Shown here one piece after another: positions 48,759-60,082 of a stretch of 64,000 bases of DNA (position 1 is its first letter; each line of letters opens with the position of its first letter). Location of the stretch: the NCBI RefSeq assembly GCF_954871325.1, contig NC_088776.1, positions 50,796,569 through 50,860,568 on the forward strand, given 5' to 3'. Below the pieces are notes generated by a model, which was given only the letters and a program-made list of their open reading frames with translations, was not told the DNA's origin and did no database searches. The position numbers and the translations under genes are program-made. Origin of the DNA: Gordionus sp. m RMFG-2023 (lineage: Eukaryota > Nematomorpha > Gordioida > Chordodea > Parachordodidae).

Positions 48759-49130
48759 ATAACTCACAATGATATATAAAAAAATCTCATATATATTGTG
48801 CATATGCCGATAAAACACACACAAAATTATGACACTGAAATATACCAAATGATGATCAAATGGATGATTCAACTGGGAAGGAGAATTACTAAACTTCATA
48901 TCAAACTAGACGAATCTATCATGGATAATGGAGTTGTTATAAATGGAAATTTATTAAAATTGGGTATATGAACTTACAAGAACCAATATGATAGTTAGAC
49001 ATAGGTTATGAATTCTATAGAGTAAAACCAATGACGATTTACAAAATATTCTAAATTCAAGTAAAAAAAAGAAGAGGTTATTAGAGAGTTGTATAAAATA
49101 ACTTAATAAATTAAATATAAATCAGTTATA

Positions 49131-49705
49131 ATGGACATATATGAATACTTAGATAACCTTAGAAAATATTTACTTAATAATGAATTAACAGTTAAATTTC
49201 TTGATGACCTACCCATTGATATTTTTTGTATTTTTGATTTCTGGGATTATGACCAAATGTGGGAATTAACTGAATTACCTAAAAATAAATTCTTAGCTAT
49301 AATTAAAAAATATTACGTAGATAGGCCATATTTAATTCAATTCCCTGATCATTATAGATTTCACAAAATTCAGTCTAAAAAAAATATACTAGTGACATAG
49401 GTTATTATAATAATAATAGAAATAATAATTATAACAAAAGAAAATATAACGATTATATAAACCTAATGAGCATTTTAAAAACAACTTTGGATGAAACATT
49501 GTTAAAAGATATGATATTAATTGTAATAAAAATTGCAATAATAATAATTTTAGATATTATGAAAATTGTAATTGTAGAGACTACAGGAATTATAAAACTA
49601 ATAACTTTAGAGGTCATAACTGTGAATCCCATGATAAGAAAAATGTTAGTAATAAAAATTTTAATAAATCTAATAATGAAAATTATTATGAAAATAGAAA
49701 ATTAG
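49131..49705 (+). pseudogene. Decayed gag-like region
   Basis: An 89-residue frame (49131-49400) starts MDIYEYLDNLRKYL. It is followed, in another frame around 49500-49640, by an Asn-rich stretch with Cys clusters (NCNKNCNNNN, NCNCRDYRN, RGHNCESHD) reminiscent of a gag zinc knuckle. Frames are broken. Assignment is by position and composition only. Confidence 0.4.
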
Positions 49706-49956
49706 ACAATAAATATGAAAAAGAAAGCACATTATAATAAAAGAAATTATCATTGTAATTGTAAATCTCTTAGTAACAAAAAATTGAAAAATATTGAATT
49801 AGAACCAAATATTCAAAATGAAAGAGATTTTTATAAACTGAAAGAAATAAATTATATAATAAAATTTGAAATATTCGTGATTATAAAAAATAAGGAAATA
49901 AACATTAAAGAAAACAATGAAACAAAGATTAAAGAAAATAATAAAATTAAAAAACT

Positions 49957-49964
49957 CTTATTAG
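49957..49964 (+). repeat. Left target-site duplication of the nested MITE
   Basis: CTTATTAG, matching CTTATAAG (50375-50382) at seven of eight positions. Confidence 0.75.
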
Positions 49965-50374
49965 CAGTGACGTAGCTAGGAATTTTCCTTAGAAGGGATC
50001 CATACATATAAAAGCCTGGGAAGCCCCTTTAACGGGCCTTCGGCCCTTTTAGCCGGCCTTCGGCCGGGTTTATCTTACAAATCATAACCATATCTTCGAT
50101 AATATATAATAAATATATTTTTTTAAATGAATCAATAATTTGTTTTATAATTTAGTAGATTATTCTCAATCTTTATAATAATACTATCCAGAATAATTTT
50201 AATAGTAATATAAAATCCTTCCACAAATATCAAAACCAGAAAAATAAAAATATTATTGGTATTTATTTGATATAAAGTCACCAATTTTAAGTCTTTTGAA
50301 CGTATAATCTAAAAATAAATTTTTGCTCTGGGAGGGGTCCAAACCCGAAAACCACCCCCGTAGCTACGCAACTG
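49965..50374. mobile_element. hAT-type MITE nested in the LTR element
   Basis: 410 bp. Starts CAGTGACGTAGCTAGG and ends GTAGCTACGCAACTG. The 8-bp duplications flank it. It contains two adjacent GC-rich hairpins at 50032-50070 with CTTCGG loops. It inserted after the LTR element. Confidence 0.85.
50032..50070. other. Tandem cUUCGg hairpins
   Basis: GGGCCTTCGGCCC followed by AGCCGGCCTTCGGCCGG: two perfect short stems, each closed by the exceptionally stable UUCG tetraloop, in an otherwise AT-rich element. Confidence 0.85.
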
Positions 50375-51220
50375 CTTATAAGTAACACTAAATGCGATAA
50401 AAAAAAATTAAGACTTATAAATTTAAAGACAATTAAAAGTATCATTAAGAGAAGTCATATAAAAACTAAACATCTTCATCCTAGAACAATACTAAAGGAT
50501 GTGATGAAGAGATCTTTTTCTAAAAATTTGAGGCACAAAAAATTATTTTTTACTAAAAGCAATCTTATGAATAATTATTATTTCAAAATACTTTTTAAAT
50601 TAAAAAATAAGGGCATAAAGTTTAAATTTCTGAAGAGAGAGATGGATGTACAGACGTACATATCATCTTTTAAAAAAAATACATAAAATAATATTGATTT
50701 TTTAAAGAAAAAAAACGTGTAATTAAATATAAATATAAAATGATATATTTTAAAAAACGCGGAATTAAAAAATAAATGATATATTATGAAATCTATTTAT
50801 AAACCGCAAAATTGAGAAACATAAAACGCTATTAACGAAAACGCATAATATATATAATATAAAATAAAAATAAAACGCGACCAATTATTTATTTTATTTC
50901 TGATTCAATTATTCTTAATCAAATATTCGTTATTCGTTAAATTAATTCTATTTCGTATACTCGACGAATCTTATTCTATAACGAAGTTATTCAATAATAT
51001 CTACATTATAAAATCATTCAAAATCTTCATATATATTTAATAACAAATAATGATAATAACAATTTTAAAAAATTGATAATAATAACCACTGAGATATGAA
51101 GCTTACGATTTAAACAAGCCAACGATTGAGACGACATATGCAAACTTGACAATCAAAATGACAAATCATTTGGACGACAAGCTTGCTATGACAGCTCAGA
51201 TGGATTATGGGAAGGCTTTT

Positions 51221-51234
51221 CAGAAGAAGGGGAA
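51221..51234 (+). promoter_or_regulatory. Polypurine tract of the LTR element
   Basis: CAGAAGAAGGGGAA immediately precedes the 3' LTR: the expected plus-strand priming site. Confidence 0.75.
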
Positions 51235-51439
51235 TGTTGATCGATTGATTTTTATTTAACTTAAATTGTTATTATAGCCTTTAACTATATATTTCGTTTA
51301 AATTGTTTTTTTTATAATACATATATATATATACCTTATTTTATATTTATTTAAAAGTATCATTTTAGTTTTAGAATAAAATTATTATAAATTAAAATCT
51401 CCACCGTTATCTTTCACCACTGTTATCACCTATATAACA
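51235..51439 (+). repeat. 3' LTR
   Basis: Same TGTTGATC...ATAACA structure as the 5' LTR, one base shorter. Confidence 0.9.
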
Positions 51440-51689
51440 ATATAACAAATATCTATTATACTCAAAAAACGTCAATTAGTGTTCTTTTAAAAAATATTTG
51501 TCCAATGATATTCATCATAGCAATTTTAAGCCAATAGTGATTCCTGTGATTTATAATATGGCGAATATACTCAAATGCATAACTACCATCATTTCAGAGG
51601 TATGTGATACTATATGGAAAACTTTAAAAGATATCCAGTTTCAACTAGGCACATTGTGAGAAGGTATTAAATTTGGATATTAATATATT

Positions 51690-52170
51690 TTTAGATTGCA
51701 CAAGAATATTTTGATACATGGATTTCTAAACTGCCTTGGCTAATTGGATGGTAAGCACATAAAAATAAAAAGTTCTTCAAAATCTGGATCCCATTTTTAC
51801 AACTATAGATGTTTTAAATCAATTGCTTGGTTTAGATGATAGCAATTATAAATTTATATATATAGATTGATGGTGGCACTTTCAGAAATAGTAGTTTATA
51901 TCAAAGTAAATTTTTAATATTAATAAATAATTTTTTATTTTAGAGTTAGAAAATCAAACACTTTTTATTCCTCCTCTTAAATCTATGCCAATTAATATCA
52001 TTGTTCCACATGTAATATAAAAAATATCAGTAAGAAGAAAAACTAGAATGTGCATTGAATTCACTGAGTGTACACCTAATATTATACCTATTCCTGAATA
52101 TTTAGGGATCAGTAGAACTTTAAATGCATCAAGTATCAATTCAAGAGGAATAAGAGATTTATTTAAATAT
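51690..52170 (+). pseudogene. PIF/Harbinger transposase remnant
   Basis: Across shifting frames one reads, in order, SGSHFYNYRCFKSI, DSNYKFIYID, a WWHF remnant of the DGGxFRxS block, and LENQTLFIPPLKSMP then INIIVPHVI. These match consecutive blocks of the Harbinger DDE nuclease (the family has ...S.YQALEN.TLNIPPPKPLP...VPYVIVGD). Stops and frameshifts make it non-functional. It lies just right of the LTR element. Confidence 0.65.
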
Positions 52171-53199
52171 CATTTTAATTCTTGAATTTATGTATACCTT
52201 AAAATTTTATACCATTATATTGGGGAATCAGAATTTTCTGCTGTATTTGATGATGGATGAATCAGAAATTTTCCTATCTCATGAGGTGTTATTTAAAAAT
52301 TTATATTTATTTTGGGTCATTCTAAAATTTTCCATTATTTTTATAAAATATGATAATGAATTATATATTTAGTAATTTTAATTTATGTGCACAATTAAAA
52401 AATCTTTTAAAATAAATTTTTATTTATTTTTTTGTAATTTATAATCTAAAAATTTATTCTTGCTAGATGAGAGTTTTGTGTTAACAAGGTGTGCTTTGTG
52501 CCTTCCATTATTAAAAACCTTAAGGAAGGATCCATTCCACATTGAATTTTATACAACTATATATCTTTTAATTAGGTAATCTTAATGCATAAGTAAATAT
52601 TTGCACCTCTCTTATCTATTCTGAAAATTTGGCCTTTCTACATGCATTCCATAGTTTTGTATATTTTCTCATAACCTTATAATTGTAAAATGTATGTTAT
52701 TCATAACTTATTATAACATTTTTGACTAAATTTATAACCTTTTTGTTTTACTTATATATAATTTGACTATGATTGAAGTTAACCTCCTATTATTTGTTAA
52801 CTTAGAATATCTTTTTATTTTTTCTATTGTAATTTAATAACAATGTCTTAAATTTAATTTTATATTTTGTAACTAAGTAATAAATCATTTTGAAGGGTGT
52901 TGATTTGTTTAAAATTTAAATTAGGATGAACATATTTTCAGCATGGTATTTTAATATGTATTCATGAATTTCCTATAAATACCATGAGCAAACCATTAGA
53001 ATGATAGGTAAATCAGATATTTCCCTTACATTTGATGATAATTTTGAAAAATTTTCCCAATGATATAAAATGGTAAAAAAATATAAACATATTAGACAGA
53101 TTTAATTGTTATAAACCCCTTACATCAGACCTATTTTTCTGGATCCAAGGAAAAAATAAATTATTCATGGTTTCCTAGGCTTGGGAAATATTTTTCACA

Positions 53200-54090
53200 A
53201 TTAATATGGACTTAGCTTGGGAATCATTTTTCAAAATTAATTTAGTCTAATTCCAATTTTAAATATGGGCTAGAAATTGGCCTGAAAATTTCTTTAGAAG
53301 ACATGGCCAGGCTTGATCAAAAACCAAGGCCCATGCAACTTTCATATTCTGATTGTATTTTTAAATGCATTGTGACTTTTTATATATTTCAGTTCTCAAC
53401 TACCAAAATTATTATGGTCTTTGGCGGGTTTGATTTTCCCAAGTGCGTGGACCTGGCTTGTGAATTTTTTTAATATTAGGCATAGGTGTAATATTTAATA
53501 CAGAATATTTATATGGCAAGCTAATTTAAATATATTTTTATTCAAAAAAATAGTAATCACTTCACTCTTAGTCATAATGGGTTGGCCGTGGTCTGAAGTA
53601 AGGCTGAGCTGGGTTAAAATAGAATAAAAAATAAATATGGTTTTTAGAGATTTACTTATCTCCAGGTTTGGGAAAAAATTTTGAAAATTACTATGGGTTG
53701 GCCAGGCTTGAGAAATTTTTTTTATAAAATTATTATGGGTTAGGCTGGGCTTGGAAAATATTTTCATAAATTATATTGGGCTGGGCTTGGGGTTTTCAAA
53801 ATTATTATGAGCTTGGACGCTTGAGATTTTTTTTTATTATTAACTATGGGTCAGACATTGCCTAAAACAAATTTTTTTTTGCAGGCCTGGGCCCGGCCTG
53901 ATCAAAATACCAAGGCCCATGAAAATCTGATTTTGATTTTATTTTTAAATTCATTATGATTTTTTAAATATTTTATTTCAGTTCTGAACTACCAAAATTA
54001 TTATGATCTTTCATTGGGCTTGGAAGAATTTTTCACAATTATTATGGCTTTGTACTTTGCCTGGGAATTTTTTTTAATATTAAATATATA
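53200..54090. repeat. Tandemly duplicated GGCTTGG-rich repeat
   Basis: The block CCAAGGCCCATG ... CAACTACCAAAATTATTATG at 53321-53480 recurs at 53910-54090, about 590 bp later. Between them are several imperfect ~50-bp units of the type TTGGGAAATATTTTTCA...AATTATTATGGG. The G/C words resemble the GGCCCGGCC MITE family. Confidence 0.55.
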
Positions 54091-54986
54091 TAAGTGATCA
54101 GTAATATTTAACAAATAATATTAGTATTATCAAGTAAAAGCTTAATTTATTTTTACTCAAACCATAGTATTTACACGGTTTAAAGGATTGAACCTGGCCT
54201 GAAGGGGGGAGGGGGAAAAAATTAAAAATTGGATATTATTTTCAAATAACAGGTAACAACTATCAAAAAGTAAGAAGAAAATTCTCATTCCCCATCATTT
54301 TTGACGGGCTATCTACTAGTTATATAATAATGTTGATATAGTTTAATTGTTCTTGTATAATACTTGTTTGGGATTCAATTAAAAAATATTAATTTAGAAA
54401 ATATTTAGTACTATATTACATTGTGGAAACATCATTTCCAAATATTTCCATGTCCTAATAAAACTAAGTTACCCTTTCTTATATCACTACTCGAACGTTT
54501 ATCTGAATAATTCTCTTTAATGGTAAAAAATTGAGTAAAAAATTGAGTAAAAACTTGATGTAGATGATCTAAAATGATACAAAATAATTTAACAAAACCT
54601 GATGTAACACAATCTTTATAAATATTATTTATCAATGAAGATAGAGTGAGAGTAATAACTTGTTCTAAATCTTGGAATATCATTTTTTTGGGTGAATGTT
54701 TATTCACATTATTTTATTATAAATATAATTTGCTTTCAGATTAAACATCTCTATTGCATACTATTTGTTCCAAATATTTTATAAAGCAATAATTAGGCCG
54801 TTCAATGACATCAAATTAAAAGGGAGTGAAAAAAAATTTTTTTTTAAGAAAACAATTCATGTCAACTTTAGGAACTTTGGATCTAAAAGAGCGGCTAATT
54901 CCTTGTAAAAATATAAAATAATAATATTACTAATAACTTTAAGATCAGTTATTGAAGATCTATAATCATTGGCTATCATATGATTG

Positions 54987-54994
54987 AATTTCAC
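54987..54994 (+). repeat. Left target-site duplication of hAT element
   Basis: AATTTCAC, identical to 55638-55645. Confidence 0.9.
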
Positions 54995-55637
54995 TAGAGT
55001 TGTTAAGGAGCGGAGCTACAGGAGCGGCGCTACATTTTTTTAAAAACAACTGGAGCGCCCCTCTTTTTTAAAAATGAGGAGCGGGAGCTGGAGCTAGCTT
55101 TATAATTTTGGAATAATTTTTTTAAAATGGTTACAATTATTTTTGGGCAATTCATTATAGTTGAGTCTGGGTAGTTAAATATGATGCTTTTTTAAATATA
55201 TTTTAATATTTATTTTAATTTTTTCATTACTTTTCAACCTCCTTTTTATACCTGAATTAAAATATATCTTTATAAAATACAATACCCCGCTTCCCTCTAG
55301 TGCTCCTGAGCGCTTATTTAGTATTGCAAATAAGGTCTTAGGGGAGAGACGTGGATGTTTGTTAGATTCTAATTTAGAAAATTTATTACTTTTAAAGGTT
55401 AATAAAAGATTATAAATATTTTGATACATCATTTAATATAAATAAAACCTTTTGATAAAAAATATGATTTTATTTCGTGTACCTTCTAAAAAAATGAAAA
55501 TCAAAGGAGCGGTTATGGAGTGGCGCTACTGGAGCGGGAGCTAGCTCCTTTCAAAAATGTAGTAGCGGGGGGAGCTAGCTCCTTTTGAGAAGGTAGGGCG
55601 GAGCTAACTACTTTAAAAAGAAGCGTTAACAAGTCTG
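54995..55637 (+). mobile_element. Internally deleted hAT transposon with perfect 8-bp target duplication
   Basis: 643 bp. Starts TAGAGTTGTTAAGGAGCGG and ends GCGTTAACAAGTCTG, inverted termini. Both sides carry AATTTCAC. The subterminal regions are packed with GGAGCGG / GAGCTAGCTCC words in both orientations. It keeps the C-terminal dimerisation part of a hAT transposase (55220-55415) and has lost the rest. Confidence 0.9.
55220..55415 (+). pseudogene. hAT transposase C-terminal dimerisation fragment
   Basis: The frame reads NTPLPSSAPERLFSIANKVL, then GERRGCLLDSNLENLLLLKVNK before a stop at 55413-55415. This is the typical hAT C-terminal motif (P..SS..ERLFS.A......R..L...N.E.L..L..N). The DDE catalytic part is absent. 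Confidence 0.85.
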
Positions 55638-56821
55638 AATTTCACCACAAAATATTGAAGCAAAATTTAAGGTAACATACGTTAGAGGACTAAAAATTTC
55701 ACTCTATCTTTATTTTAAGAGATCTTCCTCTAAATTATAATTATTATAATTAAATTATTTAAATTCCTGTTTCTCCATTATATTTAACCCGATAATCGAA
55801 CCTTTTTTGACTACATTGACACTTCATCATTTGCCAACGTGCACATTTAGCTTTATATTATTTTTTTTATCACATTTAGTGTATTATTATTACATTGGTC
55901 AAATTCTAAATGTTCCTAATAGAGATCCATATTCAGATCTAATATGTGTGAAGTGGTGCTTATTCCTTCTCCATATTTTTATTTTCAGAAATTATATAAC
56001 TTCTAAATGTGAAGTCCTAACGCTTAACGCACGAAAATTTATATTCTACTTACTTTCTTTATTATATCCACAATGACAAGATTATGCAATGCATGCCCAA
56101 ATGGTTATCATATTTACCTAACCAGAAACTTATCCTGCATCAGCGATCAATAGAAATATATTAGACATTGATTGAGTTCCATTTAAAGGGATCCATATAA
56201 AGTGACGAAAATCCATAAACAAATATATAAAACTTTAAAATTAAAAATGCCTTAACTGGTTATTTGCTGATAATAAATTCAAATTTTAAGAAAATATTTT
56301 TAATAATCAGAATCTTTTTTTTATTTATGGCGAAAAGGTTTATTGAGTTAATGAAATTATATTTACGTAAATTTTTGAATTTTATATTTATATAATGTAA
56401 TAATTTATTTGGAAATATTTATATAAGAGGAACTGCGGGCATTTCGAATATTCAAATCTATTGATCAGAAATTATGATTAATAGACAATACTAACGAGAT
56501 TCTATTTGCTACAAAGAATCTCTATCGATATTCATTGCTCAAACAGCATTTCTAATCATGGAACATTTAACCATATGAAATTAAATAATATTATCTTTTT
56601 TCTAGCTAGTAAAAAAGATGTATAAAAAATAATAATATAATATTTTCTCATACCGAGAGTATTTTTATAATTCATATCTGGAATTGCCAAAAAATGTCCG
56701 ACAACTGTGTGGCCGGTTGTGCAGTCTATTTATATATACTCTACCTAACACATGGATTATAAATAAAATATTTTATAATAATTGGATGATTTTAGTATTG
56801 CATTTATTATATAAACACCTT

Positions 56822-57210
56822 TCAGATTTACCTAATATTTTCATTGTAATCATATGTCGTATTGGGATATGGAATCCGGAGAAATTAGAAATCCTTCAAT
56901 TTTTTTTCATTTACTGAGCGCCATTTTTAAATTTGAAAATCTGATTTCACCGGATTCAGCATGTCTTGACTACCGGCTAAAAAATCTATATAAAAACAAA
57001 TACAAATTAAAAGTATTTCAACAGTTCTTGGCAAAATTGTCTGATATTCACCACAGTGTGGTTAACTCTATACATGTTGGAATACATTTTCGTACAAATC
57101 AGTTTCTTTAAATTAAAACCGCTTTTAGTAAATGATTGCATTGAGACGATTTAATCCCAATTGATTCCATATCCCAATACGATATAAAGTTAAACCATTC
57201 TAATTTGGGC
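56822..57210. repeat. Foldback repeat with ~140-bp arms
   Basis: TCGTATTGGGATATGGAAT at 56863-56881 is met by its complement ATTCCATATCCCAATACGA at about 57164-57182. The arms continue through AATCTGATTTCACC and AAATCAGTTTCTTTAAATT. Related to 10780-11050 and 37796-38130. Frames inside it are not genes. Confidence 0.65.
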
Positions 57211-57425
57211 TCTTGATAATTCAGGTAACTCTCTAATTTCATCAAATTTTGAGTCACACTCAAATTCCTATTAACTACTATGGTAAAATGTCATGAAAAT
57301 CAGGCAACTGTCCTCTATAAAGTGGACATTTGTTATTCTTGCATTCATTCATTTATATTACAAAATTTTATTATCTTTTTAAACTTATCTATGTCAAATA
57401 TCAAAAATTAATAAAGAAAACAAAC

Positions 57426-57600
57426 AAAGAGTTATCGTTAGTGCTCTAAAGTAATGTCAAAAGCAACGTCGTTATCAACGGTGTAATCTTTTTGAAGAAA
57501 AGGAACGCCATTCGTTATCTTCTTCTAGAAGTAACGAGCAAGGGTAACGTGTTTCCTTTTTTCGAATAACGATAACGCAAACTTTACTTGTTACTTATAA
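57426..57600. repeat. AGTAACGAG repeat patch
   Basis: Contains AAAGTAATGTCAAAAGCAACG, GAAGTAACGAGCAAGGGTAACG and ATAACGATAACG. Counterpart of 29335-29440. Confidence 0.4.
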
Positions 57601-58476
57601 TTTTTTCTTAAAAAATATGAAAAAAACATATTTTATTTTATTATAAAATTATTTTTATTTATTTTTCTATAAAAAATTTAAGCCGAGTTTCTAAATCATC
57701 AACGACAATTCCTTCATTTTTAATATATATTTTGTTGTTAAATTTTCAGTCAATTGTTAATCTAATTAATATTGAATCATTCAAGATATGTTATTTCTTC
57801 TTCTTCTCTAATATTATAATTTATTTTATAAAAAATATTATGTAATTGTTCGTATTTCATCAAATGAAGATGATTTAACCTGCCCTGGCCCCAATATGAA
57901 ACATTTTTACAGCAATAAAAAAATTAAGGTTAAAATTCTACATATTGTAAAATTGTGTCCCAACCCAATTCAAATATTACTAATTGTGGAATAAATGTTA
58001 GTAGTCTCGAAACGGTGCAGTCATTTTTAAAGAAAAAATGGGAAGATACCTGATTAAACCGATTATAACAAAATAGAACTCTTTTTATAACTCCGTGAAA
58101 TTAATAGTCTTATTAAGGAGAATAACCATTTGATGAACCTTGTTTAAATCTGAATTGCAGAGATTTTTAGATACAAACAAGTTATTCATATATATAGTAT
58201 GGTTAGCATTAATTAAAAAATATTATATGTATATTAATGATTTTATATGTTATGCAACCTGTTGCTACTGCTCTTTCGATTTTAGAACATTTGGGATATC
58301 TTACTTCCACAATAAAACTTTAAAAATTTGCTTTAAATAATTTCAAATTTTGTAAGCCACTTAGTAATACAATCCTGCAAAACACAGATAAAAGGTATAC
58401 AATTGAATTATTGTTAACAATTTATAATTTGATTATATTTATTTTCAATAGGTTCAAACCGTATCAGGTCAATTCA

Positions 58477-59040
58477 GCGAAACTTTTATCGCGAAACACT
58501 TTTTCGCAAAACTTTTATCGCGAATGTCGTTTATCGCGAAGGAATTTTATAGCGAAGGCAATATCGCGAAACCAATTCCGCGAATTTTTTTCCGCGAAAC
58601 TTTTATAGCGAAGACAATATCGCGAACTTATTATCGCGAATTTATTTCTGCGAAACCTTGACCGCGAATACTTTATAGCGAATACATTATAGCAAAACTA
58701 TGATCGCGAACTCGTTATAGCGAATTTATTTCCGCGAAACCTTAACCGCGAATACTTTATAGCGAATACATTTTAGCGAAACTTTGATCGCGAACTCGTT
58801 ATAGCGAATTTATTTTCGAGAAACTTTAACCGCGAATACTTTATAGCGAATACATTATAGCGAAACTTTGATCGCGAACTCATTATCGCGAATTTATTTC
58901 CGCGAAACCTAAACCGCGAATACTTTAGAGCGAATAAATTTTAGCGAAACTTATAGCAAAACTTTAATCGCCAACTCTTTATAGCGAATTTTCTACCGCG
59001 AATGTATGTGCGCGAAATTATTATAGCGAGCGCATGACTT
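58477..59040 (+). repeat. GCGAA minisatellite: 14-bp units in an 84-bp higher-order repeat
   Basis: About 40 units, nearly all 14 bp and beginning GCGAA, run without gaps. From 58636 the units recur in the same order of six, giving 84-bp blocks starting at 58636, 58720, 58804 and 58888 (the last with one extra 12-bp unit). A typical block opens GCGAATTTATTTCC then GCGAAACCTTAACC. The first 11 and last 4 units are outside the higher-order pattern. CpG content is very high for this DNA. Confidence 0.95.
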
Positions 59041-59280
59041 CGAAAATTACGAATTCATTTTAAGTGAAATTGATATATTCAATATCAATTTACCAACCGA
59101 AGTTTCTTAAATCATAAACGCGAATGTTTTAAGAATATTTTATTACGTATTGTTTATTTAATAAGCATGTAACATTTAACTGATGTGATACAAAATACAT
59201 TACTCTTTCTGGTCTCACTCACTCATGGTTGTAAGTATGGAGGGGACATTTTGGGTTAAGTTTTTACCAGAATAAGTTAA

Positions 59281-59291
59281 CCCCCCCCCCC
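59281..59291 (+). repeat. C11 homopolymer
   Basis: Eleven C flanked by TTAA and ATGTGC. Confidence 0.9.
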
Positions 59292-60082
59292 ATGTGCTTT
59301 ATGTCATTTAAAGAAAATTTTCTGATATACCTTTTTTCCAATCTAGATGAAAAATTATATAGAAAGCTAAGAATTTTTTATTGATTTTCTCAGATTATTT
59401 TTAAAAATTATAGAAGATTTTACTGATAATTAATGCCTCCTAATTATAATTTTTAGATAATGCACATCGATATAACTTTCTGATATAATAGTAACTAATT
59501 TATTTGAATATTTTGACCTCTCCTTTTTCTTCTTATCGCATTTTAATAAATAGAAATAACTGCAAAGTTATGATTATCAAAAAAAAATTCAAAATATTCT
59601 ATTGGATTACAATTGTAATATTTATGAAGAATAAATTATGGAAATAAATCATTAGATCTTCAGTTATTTTAGTTTTTTATTTTTGCTGATTTCACAAGTC
59701 TAACTAAACAATATAAAAATTAAAAAAACGTATAATAGTTTTCATCATTTTATAAAATAATACCAGTTCAATTTAAATCAGGCGTTTTTATGAAAACACC
59801 GCTAAACGCTCCTTCTCAATTTGTAAGCACTTTTACTCATTTTTTCTAATAAAATGGAATTAAAATAAATTAGGATTTTTTGAAAATAAATAGAAAATGT
59901 TCCAAATCAAGAAAATAAAGATATTCCAATATCAGGAAGGCTTATATTTACATTTTTATTTAATTCTTTTATAATATTCGAACTTCTTTAAATATCATGT
60001 TTAAGATATTTATATCTATAATTACCATAATAATTTGATAATTCTGAGCAATTTCTTTATCGCTTCAACTTGTGTATCAGAA

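Larger units (their letters stand above)
48536..51439 (+). mobile_element. 2.9-kb LTR retrotransposon, pol-less, with a nested MITE
   Basis: Near-identical LTRs (206 and 205 bp), each TGTTGATC...ATAACA, bound a 2.5-kb interior. A primer-binding-site-like TGGTCGGCCCCGGAATG starts one base after the 5' LTR, and a purine tract lies right before the 3' LTR. The interior has short frames and a Cys/Asn-rich stretch but no reverse transcriptase, integrase or protease motif, so it probably moved with help from another element. The immediate flanks are ATATT and ATATA, at best a mutated 5-bp duplication. A 410-bp hAT-type MITE interrupts it. Confidence 0.85.

Noticed and set aside
50032-50070. Bacterial-type terminators
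   Set aside because: The hairpins sit inside a eukaryotic MITE with target duplications and are not downstream of any gene.
54432-54707. 91-residue minus-strand frame
   Set aside because: No recognisable domain, low-complexity Thr/Leu/Phe runs and internal duplication (QFFTQFFT); likely chance.
55807-57111. Several 77-89-residue plus-strand frames
   Set aside because: Phe/Tyr/Ile-rich chance frames; two lie within the foldback repeat at 56822-57210.
58411-58608. 65-residue frame reading AKLLSRN-type repeats
   Set aside because: It is a translation of the 14-bp GCGAA array in a frame that closes quickly; no coding signal.
58477-59040. CRISPR array
   Set aside because: Units are contiguous 14-mers with no spacers, in animal DNA.
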